Shown: positions 35,259-44,290 of the stretch, in pieces | How the letters are laid out: every line of letters begins with the position of its first letter | Numbering within the stretch: the stretch's first letter is position 1 | Assembly: GCF_009659625.1 (NCBI RefSeq) | Contig: NZ_VOIW01000003.1 | Coordinates: forward strand, 434,001-498,000 | DNA: 64,000 nucleotides | Reading direction: 5' to 3' | DNA from: Pseudomonas haemolytica | GTDB lineage: Bacteria > Pseudomonadota > Gammaproteobacteria > Pseudomonadales > Pseudomonadaceae | The notes under the pieces: generated by a model | Told to the model about the DNA's origin: nothing | Database searches by the model: none | Seen by the model: only the letters and a program-made list of their open reading frames with translations | Translations under genes and position numbers: made by a program

Positions 35259-37538
35259 ATGCTCAATACGCTGCGCAAGATCGTCCAGGAAGTTAACTCC
35301 GCCAAGGATCTCAAGGCGGCGTTGGGGATTATTGTGTTGCGCGTCAAGGAAGCCATGGGCAGCCAGGTCTGCTCGGTTTACCTGCTGGACCCCGAGACCA
35401 ACCGTTTTGTGCTGATGGCCACGGAGGGCTTGAACAAGCGCTCCATCGGCAAGGTCAGCATGGCGCCCAATGAAGGTCTGGTGGGCCTGGTGGGGGCGCG
35501 TGAAGAACCCCTGAACCTCGAACATGCGGCCGACCACCCGCGTTATCGCTACTTTGCTGAAACCGGTGAAGAGCGCTACGCCTCGTTCCTTGGCGCGCCG
35601 ATCATTCACCACCGCCGCGTTGTCGGCGTGTTGGTCATCCAGCAAAAAGAACGCCGCCAGTTCGACGAAGGTGAAGAAGCCTTCCTCGTGACCATGAGCG
35701 CGCAGCTTGCCGGGGTTATCGCCCACGCCGAAGCGACGGGCTCGATTCGCGGCCTGGGGCGCCAGGGCAAGGGCATCCAGGAAGCCAAGTTCGTCGGCGT
35801 GCCGGGTTCTCCGGGCGCGGCGGTCGGTACCGCGGTGGTCATGCTGCCCCCGGCTGATCTGGACGTGGTGCCGGACAAGTCCGTCGACGACATCGACGCT
35901 GAAATCAAACTGTTCAAGACCGCCCTTGAAGGCGTGCGCGCCGACATGCGCAACCTGTCGACCAAGCTGGCCACCCAGTTGCGCCCCGAAGAACGGGCGC
36001 TGTTCGACGTGTACCAGATGATGCTCGACGACGCGTCCCTGGGCAACGAAGTCAAGACCGTGATCAAGACCGGCCAGTGGGCCCAGGGCGCGTTGCGCCA
36101 GGTGGTCACCGATCACGTCAACCGCTTCGAAATGATGGATGACGCCTACCTTCGTGAGCGCGCCTCGGATGTGCGCGACCTCGGTCGCCGTCTGCTGGCG
36201 TACCTGCAGGAAGACCGCAGCACCAACATGGTCTTCCCCGCTAACACCATCCTGGTCAGTGAAGAATTGACGGCCACCCAGCTCGGCGAAGTGCCTGAGG
36301 GCAAGCTGGTGGGCCTGGTCTCGGTATTGGGCTCGGGTAACTCCCACGTCGCGATCCTGGCCCGGGCCATGGGTATCCCGACGGTGATGGGCCTGGTGGA
36401 CCTGCCGTACTCGAAGGTCGATGGCATCGACATGATCGTCGATGGGCATCGCGGCGAGGTTTTCACCAACCCCAGCGACGTGCTGCGCAAGCAATATGCC
36501 GAAGTGGTGGAAGAAGAGAAGCAACTGGCACAGGGCCTCGATTCGTTGCGCGAGCTGCCCTGCATAACGCTCGACGGCCACCGTGTTCCGTTGCTGGTCA
36601 ACACTGGCCTGCTGGCGGATGTAGCGCGTGCGCAGCAACGTGGCGCTGAAGGGGTGGGGCTGTATCGCACCGAAGTGCCGTTCATGATCAACCAGCGTTT
36701 TCCGAGTGAGAAGGAGCAGCTGGCGATTTATCGCGAGCAATTGCAGGCCTTCCACCCGTTACCGGTGACGATGCGCAGCCTGGATATTGGCGGCGACAAG
36801 TCACTGTCGTATTTCCCGATCAAGGAAGACAACCCCTTCCTTGGCTGGCGTGGCATTCGCGTTACCCTCGACCATCCTGAAATTTTCCTTGTCCAGACCC
36901 GCGCCATGCTCAAGGCCAGCGAGGGTTTGAACAACCTGCGTATCCTGCTGCCGATGATCTCCGGCACCCATGAGCTTGAAGAAGCCCTGCACCTGATCCA
37001 CCGCGCCTGGGGCGAAGTCCGCGACGAGGGCGCCGACGTGCCGATGCCGCCGATTGGCGTGATGATCGAAATCCCGGCTGCGGTGTACCAGGCCAAGGAA
37101 CTGGCGCGTCAAGTGGACTTCCTGTCGGTGGGCTCCAACGACCTGACCCAGTACCTGCTGGCCGTGGACCGCAACAACCCACGGGTGGCCGACCTCTACG
37201 ACTACCTGCACCCGGCGGTGCTGCAAGCCCTGCAACACGTGGTGCGCGACGCCCATGCCGAAGGCAAGCCGGTGAGCATCTGCGGTGAAATGGCCGGCGA
37301 CCCGGCGGCGGCGGTGCTGTTGATGGCGATGGGTTTTGACAGCCTGTCGATGAACGCCACTAACTTGCCGAAGGTGAAATGGATGCTGCGCCAGGTTGAA
37401 TTGAGCATGGCCAAGGATTTGCTGGCCGAGCTGATGACCATCGACAACCCGCAAGTTATCCACAGCTCGCTGCAACTGGCCCTGAAGAACCTGGGGTTGA
37501 CCCGGATGATCAACCCGGCTTCTGCCAAAACCCTCTAG
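35259..37538 (+). CDS. ptsP: Nitrogen-PTS phosphoenolpyruvate-protein phosphotransferase (EI-Ntr)
   Basis: This 759-residue protein has an N-terminal GAF domain (about residues 15-150), the EI phosphohistidine domain with GSGNSHVAILARAMGIPTVMG (His363), and a C-terminal PEP-binding barrel (EGVGLYRTEVPFM, MLPMISG, SVGSNDLTQYLLAVDRNNP, and the cysteine loop SICGEMAGDP). It phosphorylates NPr and starts the regulatory PTS-Ntr relay linked in pseudomonads to carbon/nitrogen control and virulence traits. Full length, ATG with an upstream GGAG. Confidence 0.95.
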   Translation: MLNTLRKIVQEVNSAKDLKAALGIIVLRVKEAMGSQVCSVYLLDPETNRFVLMATEGLNKRSIGKVSMAPNEGLVGLVGAREEPLNLEHAADHPRYRYFAETGEERYASFLGAPIIHHRRVVGVLVIQQKERRQFDEGEEAFLVTMSAQLAGVIAHAEATGSIRGLGRQGKGIQEAKFVGVPGSPGAAVGTAVVMLPPADLDVVPDKSVDDIDAEIKLFKTALEGVRADMRNLSTKLATQLRPEERALFDVYQMMLDDASLGNEVKTVIKTGQWAQGALRQVVTDHVNRFEMMDDAYLRERASDVRDLGRRLLAYLQEDRSTNMVFPANTILVSEELTATQLGEVPEGKLVGLVSVLGSGNSHVAILARAMGIPTVMGLVDLPYSKVDGIDMIVDGHRGEVFTNPSDVLRKQYAEVVEEEKQLAQGLDSLRELPCITLDGHRVPLLVNTGLLADVARAQQRGAEGVGLYRTEVPFMINQRFPSEKEQLAIYREQLQAFHPLPVTMRSLDIGGDKSLSYFPIKEDNPFLGWRGIRVTLDHPEIFLVQTRAMLKASEGLNNLRILLPMISGTHELEEALHLIHRAWGEVRDEGADVPMPPIGVMIEIPAAVYQAKELARQVDFLSVGSNDLTQYLLAVDRNNPRVADLYDYLHPAVLQALQHVVRDAHAEGKPVSICGEMAGDPAAAVLLMAMGFDSLSMNATNLPKVKWMLRQVELSMAKDLLAELMTIDNPQVIHSSLQLALKNLGLTRMINPASAKTL

Positions 37539-37554
37539 CGCCTGGCGCCGATCA

Positions 37555-37583
37555 AAATGTGGGAGCAAGCCCCCTCCCACATT
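37555..37583. repeat. Collapsed mini-REP palindrome
   Basis: TGTGGGAG is joined directly to CAAGCCCCCTCCCACA, giving an imperfect palindrome of about 28 bases. It looks like a full REP pair that lost everything between the GGGAG copies in its two arms. The same junction occurs at 40280. Confidence 0.8.
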
Positions 37584-37598
37584 GGTTTTATGGTGGGG

Positions 37599-38345
37599 TT
37601 AAAAATTGAGTTCGACTTCGCCCAACTGGCCGCCATAAGGCCCAAAGCTGCGCTCCACCATCCGCCGCGTGCCATCGGCATTCACAATCAGCGCCGTACT
37701 CGCCCGTGTCCCATAGCTGGGGCTGGAAATGAACACGCTCGACAGCAGGCTTTCGGTCGCCAAGCCCACGCCGGTGTCCGGCAGCTCGGCAAACGGCGCC
37801 GTTTTCGGATCGCTCAAAACCCCCAGCAAGGCTTCCGGCTGTGGGTCTTCCAATAACTCGCTGAACGCAGCTTTGGCTTTGAGCAACTTCGGCCACGGCG
37901 TATCCAGCCCGGCATTGGACAGCCCATAGACTCCCGCTGCCAGCAGTGTCGGCTCGGTGTCATTGGCGTTGTAGTGCCATAGCTCATCCTGCGTGCCTAG
38001 CAGCAGGTTAAACCCGGCATATTCAATCGATCGTCCATTAACGTCGGCTAAATAATCGTCAATGGGTAGCGAAACACTGAGAAAGCGCGCCACCAGTTCG
38101 CCACGTGACTTGCGTGCCGGTGGCTGGTGCGGGTCGCGAATATTGGTGAGGGCGGCGAAACGCCCCTCGGCACTGACCCCCAGCCAGGTTCCGCCGGCTT
38201 CCTGATCGCGGCCGGCGTAGACCTGGGGCGCATCCGCCCACTGGGCCAGCGGCAGGCTGGGGCGGGCGTAGAACTCATCGCGGTTGGCCGCGACGATCAG
38301 CGGCTGGGCATGGCCCGGTCGCCAGGCGAAAACAATCAGGCACAT
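37599..38345 (-). CDS. NRDE-family (TANGO2-like) protein
   Basis: This 248-residue protein begins MCLIVFAWRPGHAQPLIVAANRDEFYARPS, with the Cys2 and the NRDE motif at residues 21-24 that name the family. Further features are AGGTWLGVSAEGRFAALTNIRDP and the C-terminal RASTALIVNADGTRRMVERSF. Its bacterial function is unknown; eukaryotic TANGO2 is linked to lipid or heme handling. It is divergent from lgt across a 217-base gap. Confidence 0.85.
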   Translation of the reverse strand: MCLIVFAWRPGHAQPLIVAANRDEFYARPSLPLAQWADAPQVYAGRDQEAGGTWLGVSAEGRFAALTNIRDPHQPPARKSRGELVARFLSVSLPIDDYLADVNGRSIEYAGFNLLLGTQDELWHYNANDTEPTLLAAGVYGLSNAGLDTPWPKLLKAKAAFSELLEDPQPEALLGVLSDPKTAPFAELPDTGVGLATESLLSSVFISSPSYGTRASTALIVNADGTRRMVERSFGPYGGQLGEVELNF

Positions 38346-38562
38346 CGGGAGACCCCTTGTGTGTTTTTCTCAACTCTACCCACAGAACGGCAGGCGTTCC
38401 ATCGCAACGAAGTTGGGCCGTGCGCCTTCCATCCGTTAACATGCCGGGCTGTTTGGTGTGTATGTGAACTTCTTAATTTGATATCGGCGCTGTAACGCAG
38501 GCTTAATCGCACATCGGCATGGTCCGGTGCGTCATGACTAAATGTTTTAACGAGGAGTCGCA

Positions 38563-39375
38563 ATGCTGCCTTACCCGCAGATCGACCCGGTGGCCCTGGC
38601 CATCGGTCCGCTGAAAATCCATTGGTACGGGTTGATGTACCTGATCGGCATCGGCGGTGCCTGGCTGCTGGCTTCCCGGCGCCTGAACCGTTTCGACCCG
38701 ACCTGGACCAAGGAGAAGCTCTCCGACATGGTGTTCTGGATGTCGATGGGGGTGATCGTCGGTGGGCGCCTGGGGTATGTGCTGTTCTACGATTTGTCGG
38801 CCTATATCGCCAACCCGACGTTGATCTTCGAAGTGTGGAAAGGCGGCATGGCCTTCCATGGCGGGTTTGTCGGCGTGATGATCGCCGCGTGGTGGTTTGG
38901 CCGCCGCAATGGCAAGTCGTTCTTCCAGCTGATGGACTTCGTCGCACCGTTCGTGCCGATCGGCCTGGGTGCCGGGCGTATCGGTAACTTCATCAACGCC
39001 GAGTTGTGGGGCAAGCCGACCGACGTGCCATGGGCCATGGTGTTCCCGCCGTTCAGCGACCCGGCGCAATTGCCGCGCCACCCGTCGCAGCTGTATCAGT
39101 TCGCGTTGGAAGGCGTGGCACTGTTCCTTATCCTCTACATCTTCTCGCGCAAGCCACGCCCAACCATGGCCGTGTCGGGCATGTTCGCGCTGTTCTACGG
39201 GATTTTCCGCTTTATCGTCGAGTTTGTACGGGTGCCGGATGCGCAGTTGGGCTACCTGGCGTGGGGCTGGCTGACCATGGGTCAAGTCCTCAGCCTGCCG
39301 ATGATCCTGGCGGGCCTGGGCATGCTGTGGTGGGCGTACAATCGCCCGCAACCGCTGAAGAACGCCGCGCTTTAA
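38563..39375 (+). CDS. lgt: Prolipoprotein diacylglyceryl transferase
   Basis: This 270-residue inner-membrane enzyme transfers diacylglycerol to the lipobox cysteine of prolipoproteins. Seven hydrophobic segments are visible, with the essential His/Gly stretch [16 protein letters not shown] and the Lgt signature [15 protein letters not shown] near residue 140. It has a GAGGAGT ribosome-binding site. thyA follows after 58 bases, the same lgt-thyA order as in many gamma-proteobacteria. Confidence 0.95.
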   Translation: MLPYPQIDPVALAIGPLKIHWYGLMYLIGIGGAWLLASRRLNRFDPTWTKEKLSDMVFWMSMGVIVGGRLGYVLFYDLSAYIANPTLIFEVWKGGMAFHGGFVGVMIAAWWFGRRNGKSFFQLMDFVAPFVPIGLGAGRIGNFINAELWGKPTDVPWAMVFPPFSDPAQLPRHPSQLYQFALEGVALFLILYIFSRKPRPTMAVSGMFALFYGIFRFIVEFVRVPDAQLGYLAWGWLTMGQVLSLPMILAGLGMLWWAYNRPQPLKNAAL

Positions 39376-39383
39376 ATTCGAAT

Positions 39384-39411
39384 GCCGCGGCCCGGGTTTG
39401 AAGGGCCGCAG
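39384..39411 (+). other. GC-rich hairpin between lgt and thyA
   Basis: GCGGCCC and GGGCCGC pair around a nine-base loop. No U-run follows, so read-through from lgt to thyA is expected and the stem may be a processing or weak pause site. Confidence 0.5.
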
Positions 39412-39433
39412 CTTCAACGATACGGGTAACTAC

Positions 39434-40267
39434 ATGAAGCAATATCTCGAACTGCTGCACGACGTCGTGACCAATGGCCTGACCAAGGGCGACCGCACCG
39501 GCACCGGCACCAAGGCCGTGTTCGCCCGTCAGTATCGGCATAACCTGGCCGACGGCTTCCCGCTGCTGACCACCAAGAAGCTGCACTTCAAAAGCATCGC
39601 CAACGAGCTGATCTGGATGTTGAGTGGTAACACCAACATCAAGTGGCTCAATGAAAACGGTGTGAAAATCTGGGACGAATGGGCCACCGAAGACGGTGAC
39701 CTCGGCCCGGTGTACGGCGAGCAGTGGACAGCCTGGCCCACCAAGGACGGCGGCACGATCAACCAGATCGACTACATGGTGCACACGCTCAAGACCAACC
39801 CCAACAGCCGTCGCATCCTGTTCCACGGCTGGAACGTCGAATACTTGCCGGACGAAACCAAGAGCCCACAGGAAAACGCGCGCAACGGCAAGCAAGCCCT
39901 GCCGCCGTGCCACCTGTTGTACCAGGCGTTCGTGCATGACGGTCATCTGTCGATGCAGCTGTATATCCGCAGCTCCGACGTGTTCCTGGGCCTGCCGTAC
40001 AACACCGCCGCGCTGGCGTTGCTGACCCATATGCTGGCCCAGCAATGTGACCTGATCCCCCACGAGATCATCGTCACCACGGGCGATACCCACGCCTACA
40101 GCAACCACATGGAACAGATCCAGACCCAGCTGGCGCGCACGCCGAAAAAACTGCCGGAACTGGTGATCAAGCGCAAGCCTGCGTCGATCTACGACTACAA
40201 GTTCGAAGACTTCGAGATCGTAGGCTATGAGGCCGACCCAAGTATCAAGGCCGATGTCGCTATCTAA
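39434..40267 (+). CDS. thyA: Thymidylate synthase
   Basis: This 277-residue enzyme makes dTMP from dUMP with methylene-tetrahydrofolate. The catalytic cysteine is Cys159 in [13 protein letters not shown], followed by [19 protein letters not shown], the nucleotide-binding region. It is slightly longer than the 264-residue E. coli enzyme because of extra residues before the active-site region ([12 protein letters not shown]). I start at ATG 39434 (MKQYLELL), not the in-frame ATG 12 codons upstream. Its partner folA is 12 kb downstream. Confidence 0.95.
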   Translation: MKQYLELLHDVVTNGLTKGDRTGTGTKAVFARQYRHNLADGFPLLTTKKLHFKSIANELIWMLSGNTNIKWLNENGVKIWDEWATEDGDLGPVYGEQWTAWPTKDGGTINQIDYMVHTLKTNPNSRRILFHGWNVEYLPDETKSPQENARNGKQALPPCHLLYQAFVHDGHLSMQLYIRSSDVFLGLPYNTAALALLTHMLAQQCDLIPHEIIVTTGDTHAYSNHMEQIQTQLARTPKKLPELVIKRKPASIYDYKFEDFEIVGYEADPSIKADVAI

Positions 40268-40279
40268 AATCTGACGCTA

Positions 40280-40313
40280 TCCAATGTGGGAGCAAGCCCC
40301 CTCCCACATTGGT
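40280..40313. repeat. Collapsed mini-REP palindrome
   Basis: The same TGTGGGAG-CAAGCCCC junction as at 37555, here with extended symmetrical ends (CCAATG...CATTGG). It sits between convergent thyA and cadR. Confidence 0.8.
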
Positions 40314-40330
40314 TCAGTGTTCACTTGAGT

Positions 40331-40771
40331 TCAATGGCCGTGGCTTCTGCCCACATGTGAAGGCTCAGCCTCACTGGCCGCAATCCCACCGCTGACTTCC
40401 AACTGCTGCAAGATCCCGCACTGCTCCCCACCGCCGCAGCGTTGACGCAGGTCCAGCAACTGCTCCTGCAAGGCCAACAACCCATCGATCCGCGCTTTCA
40501 CATGGTGGATATGTTCGTCGATCAACGCATTCACGCTTTCGCACTGGTCCTGGGGGCTATCGCGCAGCCCCAGCAGGCTGCGGATTTCCTCGAGGGTCAT
40601 GTCCAGGCTGCGGCAATTGCGGATGAAGGTCAGCCGTTCGGTGTGGGCCTGGGTGTACACCCGGTAGTTGCCGTCGGTGCGCGCAGGTGGCGGCAGCAGG
40701 CATTCCTTCTCGTAATAACGGATGGTTTCCACCGGGCAGTCGGTGAGTTTGGCCAGTTCGCCGATCTTCAT
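40331..40771 (-). CDS. cadR: Cd(II)/Pb(II)-responsive MerR-family regulator
   Basis: This 146-residue protein has an N-terminal MerR winged helix (MKIGELAKLTDCPVETIRYYEKECLLPPPAR) and a dimerisation helix. Metal-binding cysteines Cys77, Cys112 and Cys118 are placed as in CadR, and there is a histidine-containing tail (HVGRSHGH). CadR represses and metal-activates cadA by untwisting a 19-base-spaced promoter; such a promoter is visible at 40795-40825. I start at ATG 40771 with GGAGA upstream; 20 further upstream codons lack family similarity. Confidence 0.92.
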   Translation of the reverse strand: MKIGELAKLTDCPVETIRYYEKECLLPPPARTDGNYRVYTQAHTERLTFIRNCRSLDMTLEEIRSLLGLRDSPQDQCESVNALIDEHIHHVKARIDGLLALQEQLLDLRQRCGGGEQCGILQQLEVSGGIAASEAEPSHVGRSHGH

Positions 40772-40794
40772 CGCAGCAATCTCCAAATGGGTGC

Positions 40795-40825
40795 TTGACC
40801 CTATAGTGGCTACAGGGTCTTTACT
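40795..40825 (+). promoter_or_regulatory. MerR-type cadA promoter and operator
   Basis: The -35 is TTGACC (40795-40800) and the -10 is TTTACT (40820-40825), with a 19-base spacer that is too long for free RNA polymerase and diagnostic of MerR-family control. The spacer holds the near-perfect dyad ACCCTATAG-TGG-CTACAGGGT (40798-40818). It drives cadA, which starts 32 bases downstream. Confidence 0.85.
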
Positions 40826-40856
40826 TGGCAACAGGCACCTTTACGGACGCGACCTG

Positions 40857-43163
40857 ATGAGCCACTCCATTCACACCCCGCACAAGCACGATCATGATCA
40901 CGACCATGCTCATGACCACGGCCATAAGCACGACCATGATCACGATCACAAGCATGATCATGCCCCGGCAAAACTCACTCCTGTGGATAGCCACGCCCAC
41001 GCGGGCTCCTGCTGCGCCGGCGCTGCCGGGCCTGCGATAGTGACCCTGAGCGAGGCGCCCACCGCCGGCTCGCGCCTGAGCACCTTCCGCATTGAAGCCA
41101 TGGACTGCCCCACCGAGCAGACGCTGATCCAGAACAAACTGGGCAAGCTCGCCGGCGTGCAGCAACTGGAATTCAACCTGATCAACCGCGTCCTCGGCGT
41201 CACCCACGACCTGCCGAGCACGGCGCCGATCATCGAGGCGATCAAGTCCATCGGCATGCAGGCCGACCCTATCGAGGAAGGCAGCCCCGCCGCCGCACCG
41301 CCCGCGAAGAAGCATTGGTGGCCGTTGGCACTTTCGGGCGTGGGCGCCTTGGGTGCCGAAGTGCTGCACTTCACCGGCGTGGCACCGACCTGGGTGATCG
41401 CGCTGGTGGCGCTGGTGTCGATCCTCAGCGGCGGTCTCACCACCTACAAAAAGGGCTGGATTGCCCTGAAAAACTTCAACCTGAACATCAATGCGCTGAT
41501 GAGCATCGCGGTGACCGGTGCCATCCTGATCGGCCAGTGGCCGGAAGCGGCGATGGTGATGTTCCTGTTCACCGTGGCCGAGTTGATCGAAGCCAAGTCC
41601 CTGGACCGGGCGCGCAATGCGATCAGCGGCTTGATGCAGATGACCCCGGAACAGGCCACGGTGAAACAGGCCGACGGATCCTGGATGGAACAAGAGGTCA
41701 AAAGCATTGATCTTGGCGCGATCGTTCGGGTAAAGCCCGGCGAGCGCATCGGCCTGGACGGTGAAGTGACTTCTGGTCAATCCACCATCGATCAGGCGCC
41801 CATCACCGGGGAAAGCCTGCCGATTGAAAAGACCGTCGGCGATAAAGTCTTCGCCGGCACTATCAACCAGGCGGGTTCCCTGGAGTACAAGGTCACTGCG
41901 GCGGCCAACAATTCGACCCTGGCGCGGATCATCCACGCCGTGGAGCAGGCTCAAGGGGCACGGGCGCCGACCCAGCGGTTTGTTGACAGTTTCTCGAAGG
42001 TCTATACCCCGGCAGTCTTCCTGTTTGCCTTGGGCGTGGCCGTGATTCCGCCGCTGTTCATGGCGGGTGTTTGGTTCGACTGGATCTATCGTGCCCTCGT
42101 GCTGCTGGTAGTGGCTTGCCCCTGCGCCTTGGTGATCTCTACGCCGGTGACCATCGTCAGCGGTCTGGCGGCGGCGGCGCGTAAAGGCATCCTGATCAAG
42201 GGCGGCGTGTACCTGGAGGGTGGTTACAAACTCGACTACCTGGCCCTCGACAAGACCGGCACCATCACCCACGGCAAGCCGGTGCAAACCGATTACCTGC
42301 CACTGTTCCCCAATATCGAAGACAGCGCCCCGGCGTTGGCCGCCAGTCTGGCCGGTCGTTCGGACCACCCGGTATCTCTGGCGATCGCCAGCGCGGCTGT
42401 GGATAAAAACCTGCCGATTCACGCTGTGGATAACTTCGAAGCCCTGGCCGGGCGCGGTGTGCGTGGTGATATCAACGGCCAGACCTATCACCTGGGTAAC
42501 CACCGCTTGGTGGAAGACCTCGGCCTGTGCTCGCCAGCCCTGGAAGAAAAACTCTTCGCCCTGGAAAAACAAGGCAAATCCGTGGTGCTGCTACTGGACA
42601 CTTCCGGCCCGCTGGCGCTGTTTGCCGTGGCCGACACCGTCAAGGACAGCAGCCGCGAAGCCATTCAGCAACTGCATGACCTGGGCATCAAGACCCTGAT
42701 GCTCACCGGCGACAACACCCACACCGCCCAGGCGATTGCCAGCCAGGTCGGCATCGACCAGGCCCAGGGCGACTTGTTGCCCACCGACAAACTGCAAGCC
42801 ATCGAAACCCTCTACGGCCAAGGCCATCGGGTGGGCATGGTCGGCGATGGCATCAACGATGCTCCAGCCCTGGCGCGGGCCGAGATCGGCTTTGCCATGG
42901 CGGCGGCGGGTACTGACACGGCTATCGAGACCGCCGACGTAGCGCTGATGGACGATGATTTGCGCAAGATTCCGGCTTTCATTCGGCTGTCGCGGCAAAC
43001 GTCGAGTATCCTCAAGCAGAACATCGCCCTGGCGCTGGTGATCAAGGCGATCTTCCTGGCGGTCACGTTCATGGGCATGGCCACGATGTGGATGGCGGTC
43101 TTTGCCGACATGGGCGTGAGCCTGCTGGTGGTGTTCAATGGCCTGCGCCTGTTGCGCAAATAG
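40857..43163 (+). CDS. cadA: Cd/Zn/Pb-exporting P1B-type ATPase
   Basis: This 768-residue P-type ATPase exports soft divalent metals across the inner membrane. Residues 1-37 are an extraordinary histidine-aspartate repeat with 16 histidines at nearly every second position. An HMA-like domain follows (about residues 75-140) in which the usual CxxC is reduced to AMDCPTEQ. The core has the transmembrane metal site CPC at residues 421-423, the phosphorylation motif DKTGT with Asp465, the HP dipeptide in GRSDHPVSLA and the hinge GDGINDAPALARA. It is divergent from cadR and controlled from the MerR-type promoter. Confidence 0.94.
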   Translation: MSHSIHTPHKHDHDHDHAHDHGHKHDHDHDHKHDHAPAKLTPVDSHAHAGSCCAGAAGPAIVTLSEAPTAGSRLSTFRIEAMDCPTEQTLIQNKLGKLAGVQQLEFNLINRVLGVTHDLPSTAPIIEAIKSIGMQADPIEEGSPAAAPPAKKHWWPLALSGVGALGAEVLHFTGVAPTWVIALVALVSILSGGLTTYKKGWIALKNFNLNINALMSIAVTGAILIGQWPEAAMVMFLFTVAELIEAKSLDRARNAISGLMQMTPEQATVKQADGSWMEQEVKSIDLGAIVRVKPGERIGLDGEVTSGQSTIDQAPITGESLPIEKTVGDKVFAGTINQAGSLEYKVTAAANNSTLARIIHAVEQAQGARAPTQRFVDSFSKVYTPAVFLFALGVAVIPPLFMAGVWFDWIYRALVLLVVACPCALVISTPVTIVSGLAAAARKGILIKGGVYLEGGYKLDYLALDKTGTITHGKPVQTDYLPLFPNIEDSAPALAASLAGRSDHPVSLAIASAAVDKNLPIHAVDNFEALAGRGVRGDINGQTYHLGNHRLVEDLGLCSPALEEKLFALEKQGKSVVLLLDTSGPLALFAVADTVKDSSREAIQQLHDLGIKTLMLTGDNTHTAQAIASQVGIDQAQGDLLPTDKLQAIETLYGQGHRVGMVGDGINDAPALARAEIGFAMAAAGTDTAIETADVALMDDDLRKIPAFIRLSRQTSSILKQNIALALVIKAIFLAVTFMGMATMWMAVFADMGVSLLVVFNGLRLLRK

Positions 43164-43179
43164 AGGATGAGAGGGTGGT

Positions 43180-44043
43180 GTGCTGAGTGCTGAGTTAAAG
43201 GCGTTTTTCATGGTCGCCCGCCTGGGCAGCATTACCCAGGCGGCGAAAAAACTCGGCCTCAGCCAGCCCACCGTGACTACCCAGATCCGTAACCTGGAAA
43301 GCCAGTACGGCGTTGAGTTGTTCTATCGGGGCGGTCGCCGCCTCACCGTCAGCGATGAAGGTGCGCGGCTGCTGCCGATGGTCAAGGCGCTGTTGCAGCA
43401 GGAAGCGGATATCGAGTTTTTCCTGCGCAACAACGGCCAGGTCCAGGGGGCGCTGCGGATTGCCGCGACGGCGCCGTATTACATCCTCGATCTGGTCAAA
43501 GCCTTTCGTGAGCGCTTGCCACAAGTGGAAGTCTCGGTGGAAATCGGCAACTCCCAGCAGGTGCTCGAGGCGCTGGATGATTACCGCGTCGATGTCGCCG
43601 CCTCTTCGCAATTACTGGAAGACCCCCGCCTGATCCGCCGCGTGCTGGGTACCGACCCGTTGGTGCTGGCGGTGCATCGCAATCACCCGTTGGCCAAGCT
43701 CGATCATGTGCCGTTGAGCGCGCTGGCCGGGCATACGCTGCTGATGCGCGAGGCGGGCTCCACTACCCGAAGGCTGACTGAAGAGATGTTGCGGGGCGCC
43801 GGCGTGGGTTATGGGCCGTTGCTGGAGATCGGTAGCCGTGAGTCGATTCGTGAGGCGGTGCTGCGCAATATCGGCATCAGCATCATCGCCCGCCAGGAAG
43901 TGCCCCATGACCCGCAGTTGCGGGTGCTGACTATCGAAAATGCGCCGCAGATTCCGGAGTATCTGTATTGCCTCAAGGAGCGAAAAGGTGCGCGGTTGCC
44001 GGCGGCGTTTTTAGGGTTGGCGCAGGAAATGTCACCAATCTAA
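43180..44043 (+). CDS. LysR-family regulator, probable regulator of the adjacent aminophosphonate cassette
   Basis: This 287-residue LysR protein has its helix-turn-helix at about residues 3-60 (ELKAFFMVARLGSITQAAKKLGLSQPTVTTQIRNLE) and a type-2 periplasmic-binding-like effector domain from about residue 90. The start is GTG at 43180 with AGAGGG before it. It points toward the ABC transporter and catabolic genes that begin 248 bases downstream, so it probably activates them with aminophosphonate or an intermediate as ligand (inference). A REP pair separates it from the transporter, suggesting a separate promoter. Confidence 0.83.
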   Translation: MLSAELKAFFMVARLGSITQAAKKLGLSQPTVTTQIRNLESQYGVELFYRGGRRLTVSDEGARLLPMVKALLQQEADIEFFLRNNGQVQGALRIAATAPYYILDLVKAFRERLPQVEVSVEIGNSQQVLEALDDYRVDVAASSQLLEDPRLIRRVLGTDPLVLAVHRNHPLAKLDHVPLSALAGHTLLMREAGSTTRRLTEEMLRGAGVGYGPLLEIGSRESIREAVLRNIGISIIARQEVPHDPQLRVLTIENAPQIPEYLYCLKERKGARLPAAFLGLAQEMSPI

Positions 44044-44067
44044 GTTCTGTGGCTGGCTTGAGGGCCA

Positions 44068-44151
44068 ATCGGGAGCAAGCCCCCTCCCACATTTTGACCG
44101 CATTCTCATGTTGGAACCCGGCCAACTGTGGGAGGGGGCTTGCTCCCGATA
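44068..44151. repeat. REP/BIME pair, GGGGGCTTGCTCCCGAT class
   Basis: Opposed arms ATCGGGAGCAAGCCCCCTCC and its complement are about 35 bases apart, between the LysR gene and the transporter operon in the same orientation. Confidence 0.9.
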
Positions 44152-44290
44152 GCGATAGGCCTGGCGACTCATCTCCATGAGTCCTACACAAATCTACCAA
44201 TACCACTATCACCCCATTTTGCCTTTCTGCCACAACACCTACGCATTGCCTGCCTAGCATGGCCTTCATCAGTTAGATGAGGTGCCTTGC

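Noticed and set aside
44266..44280. TCATC/GATGA dyad as a firm LysR operator
   Set aside because: Too close to the start codon and lacks a T-N11-A core; kept only as a remark.
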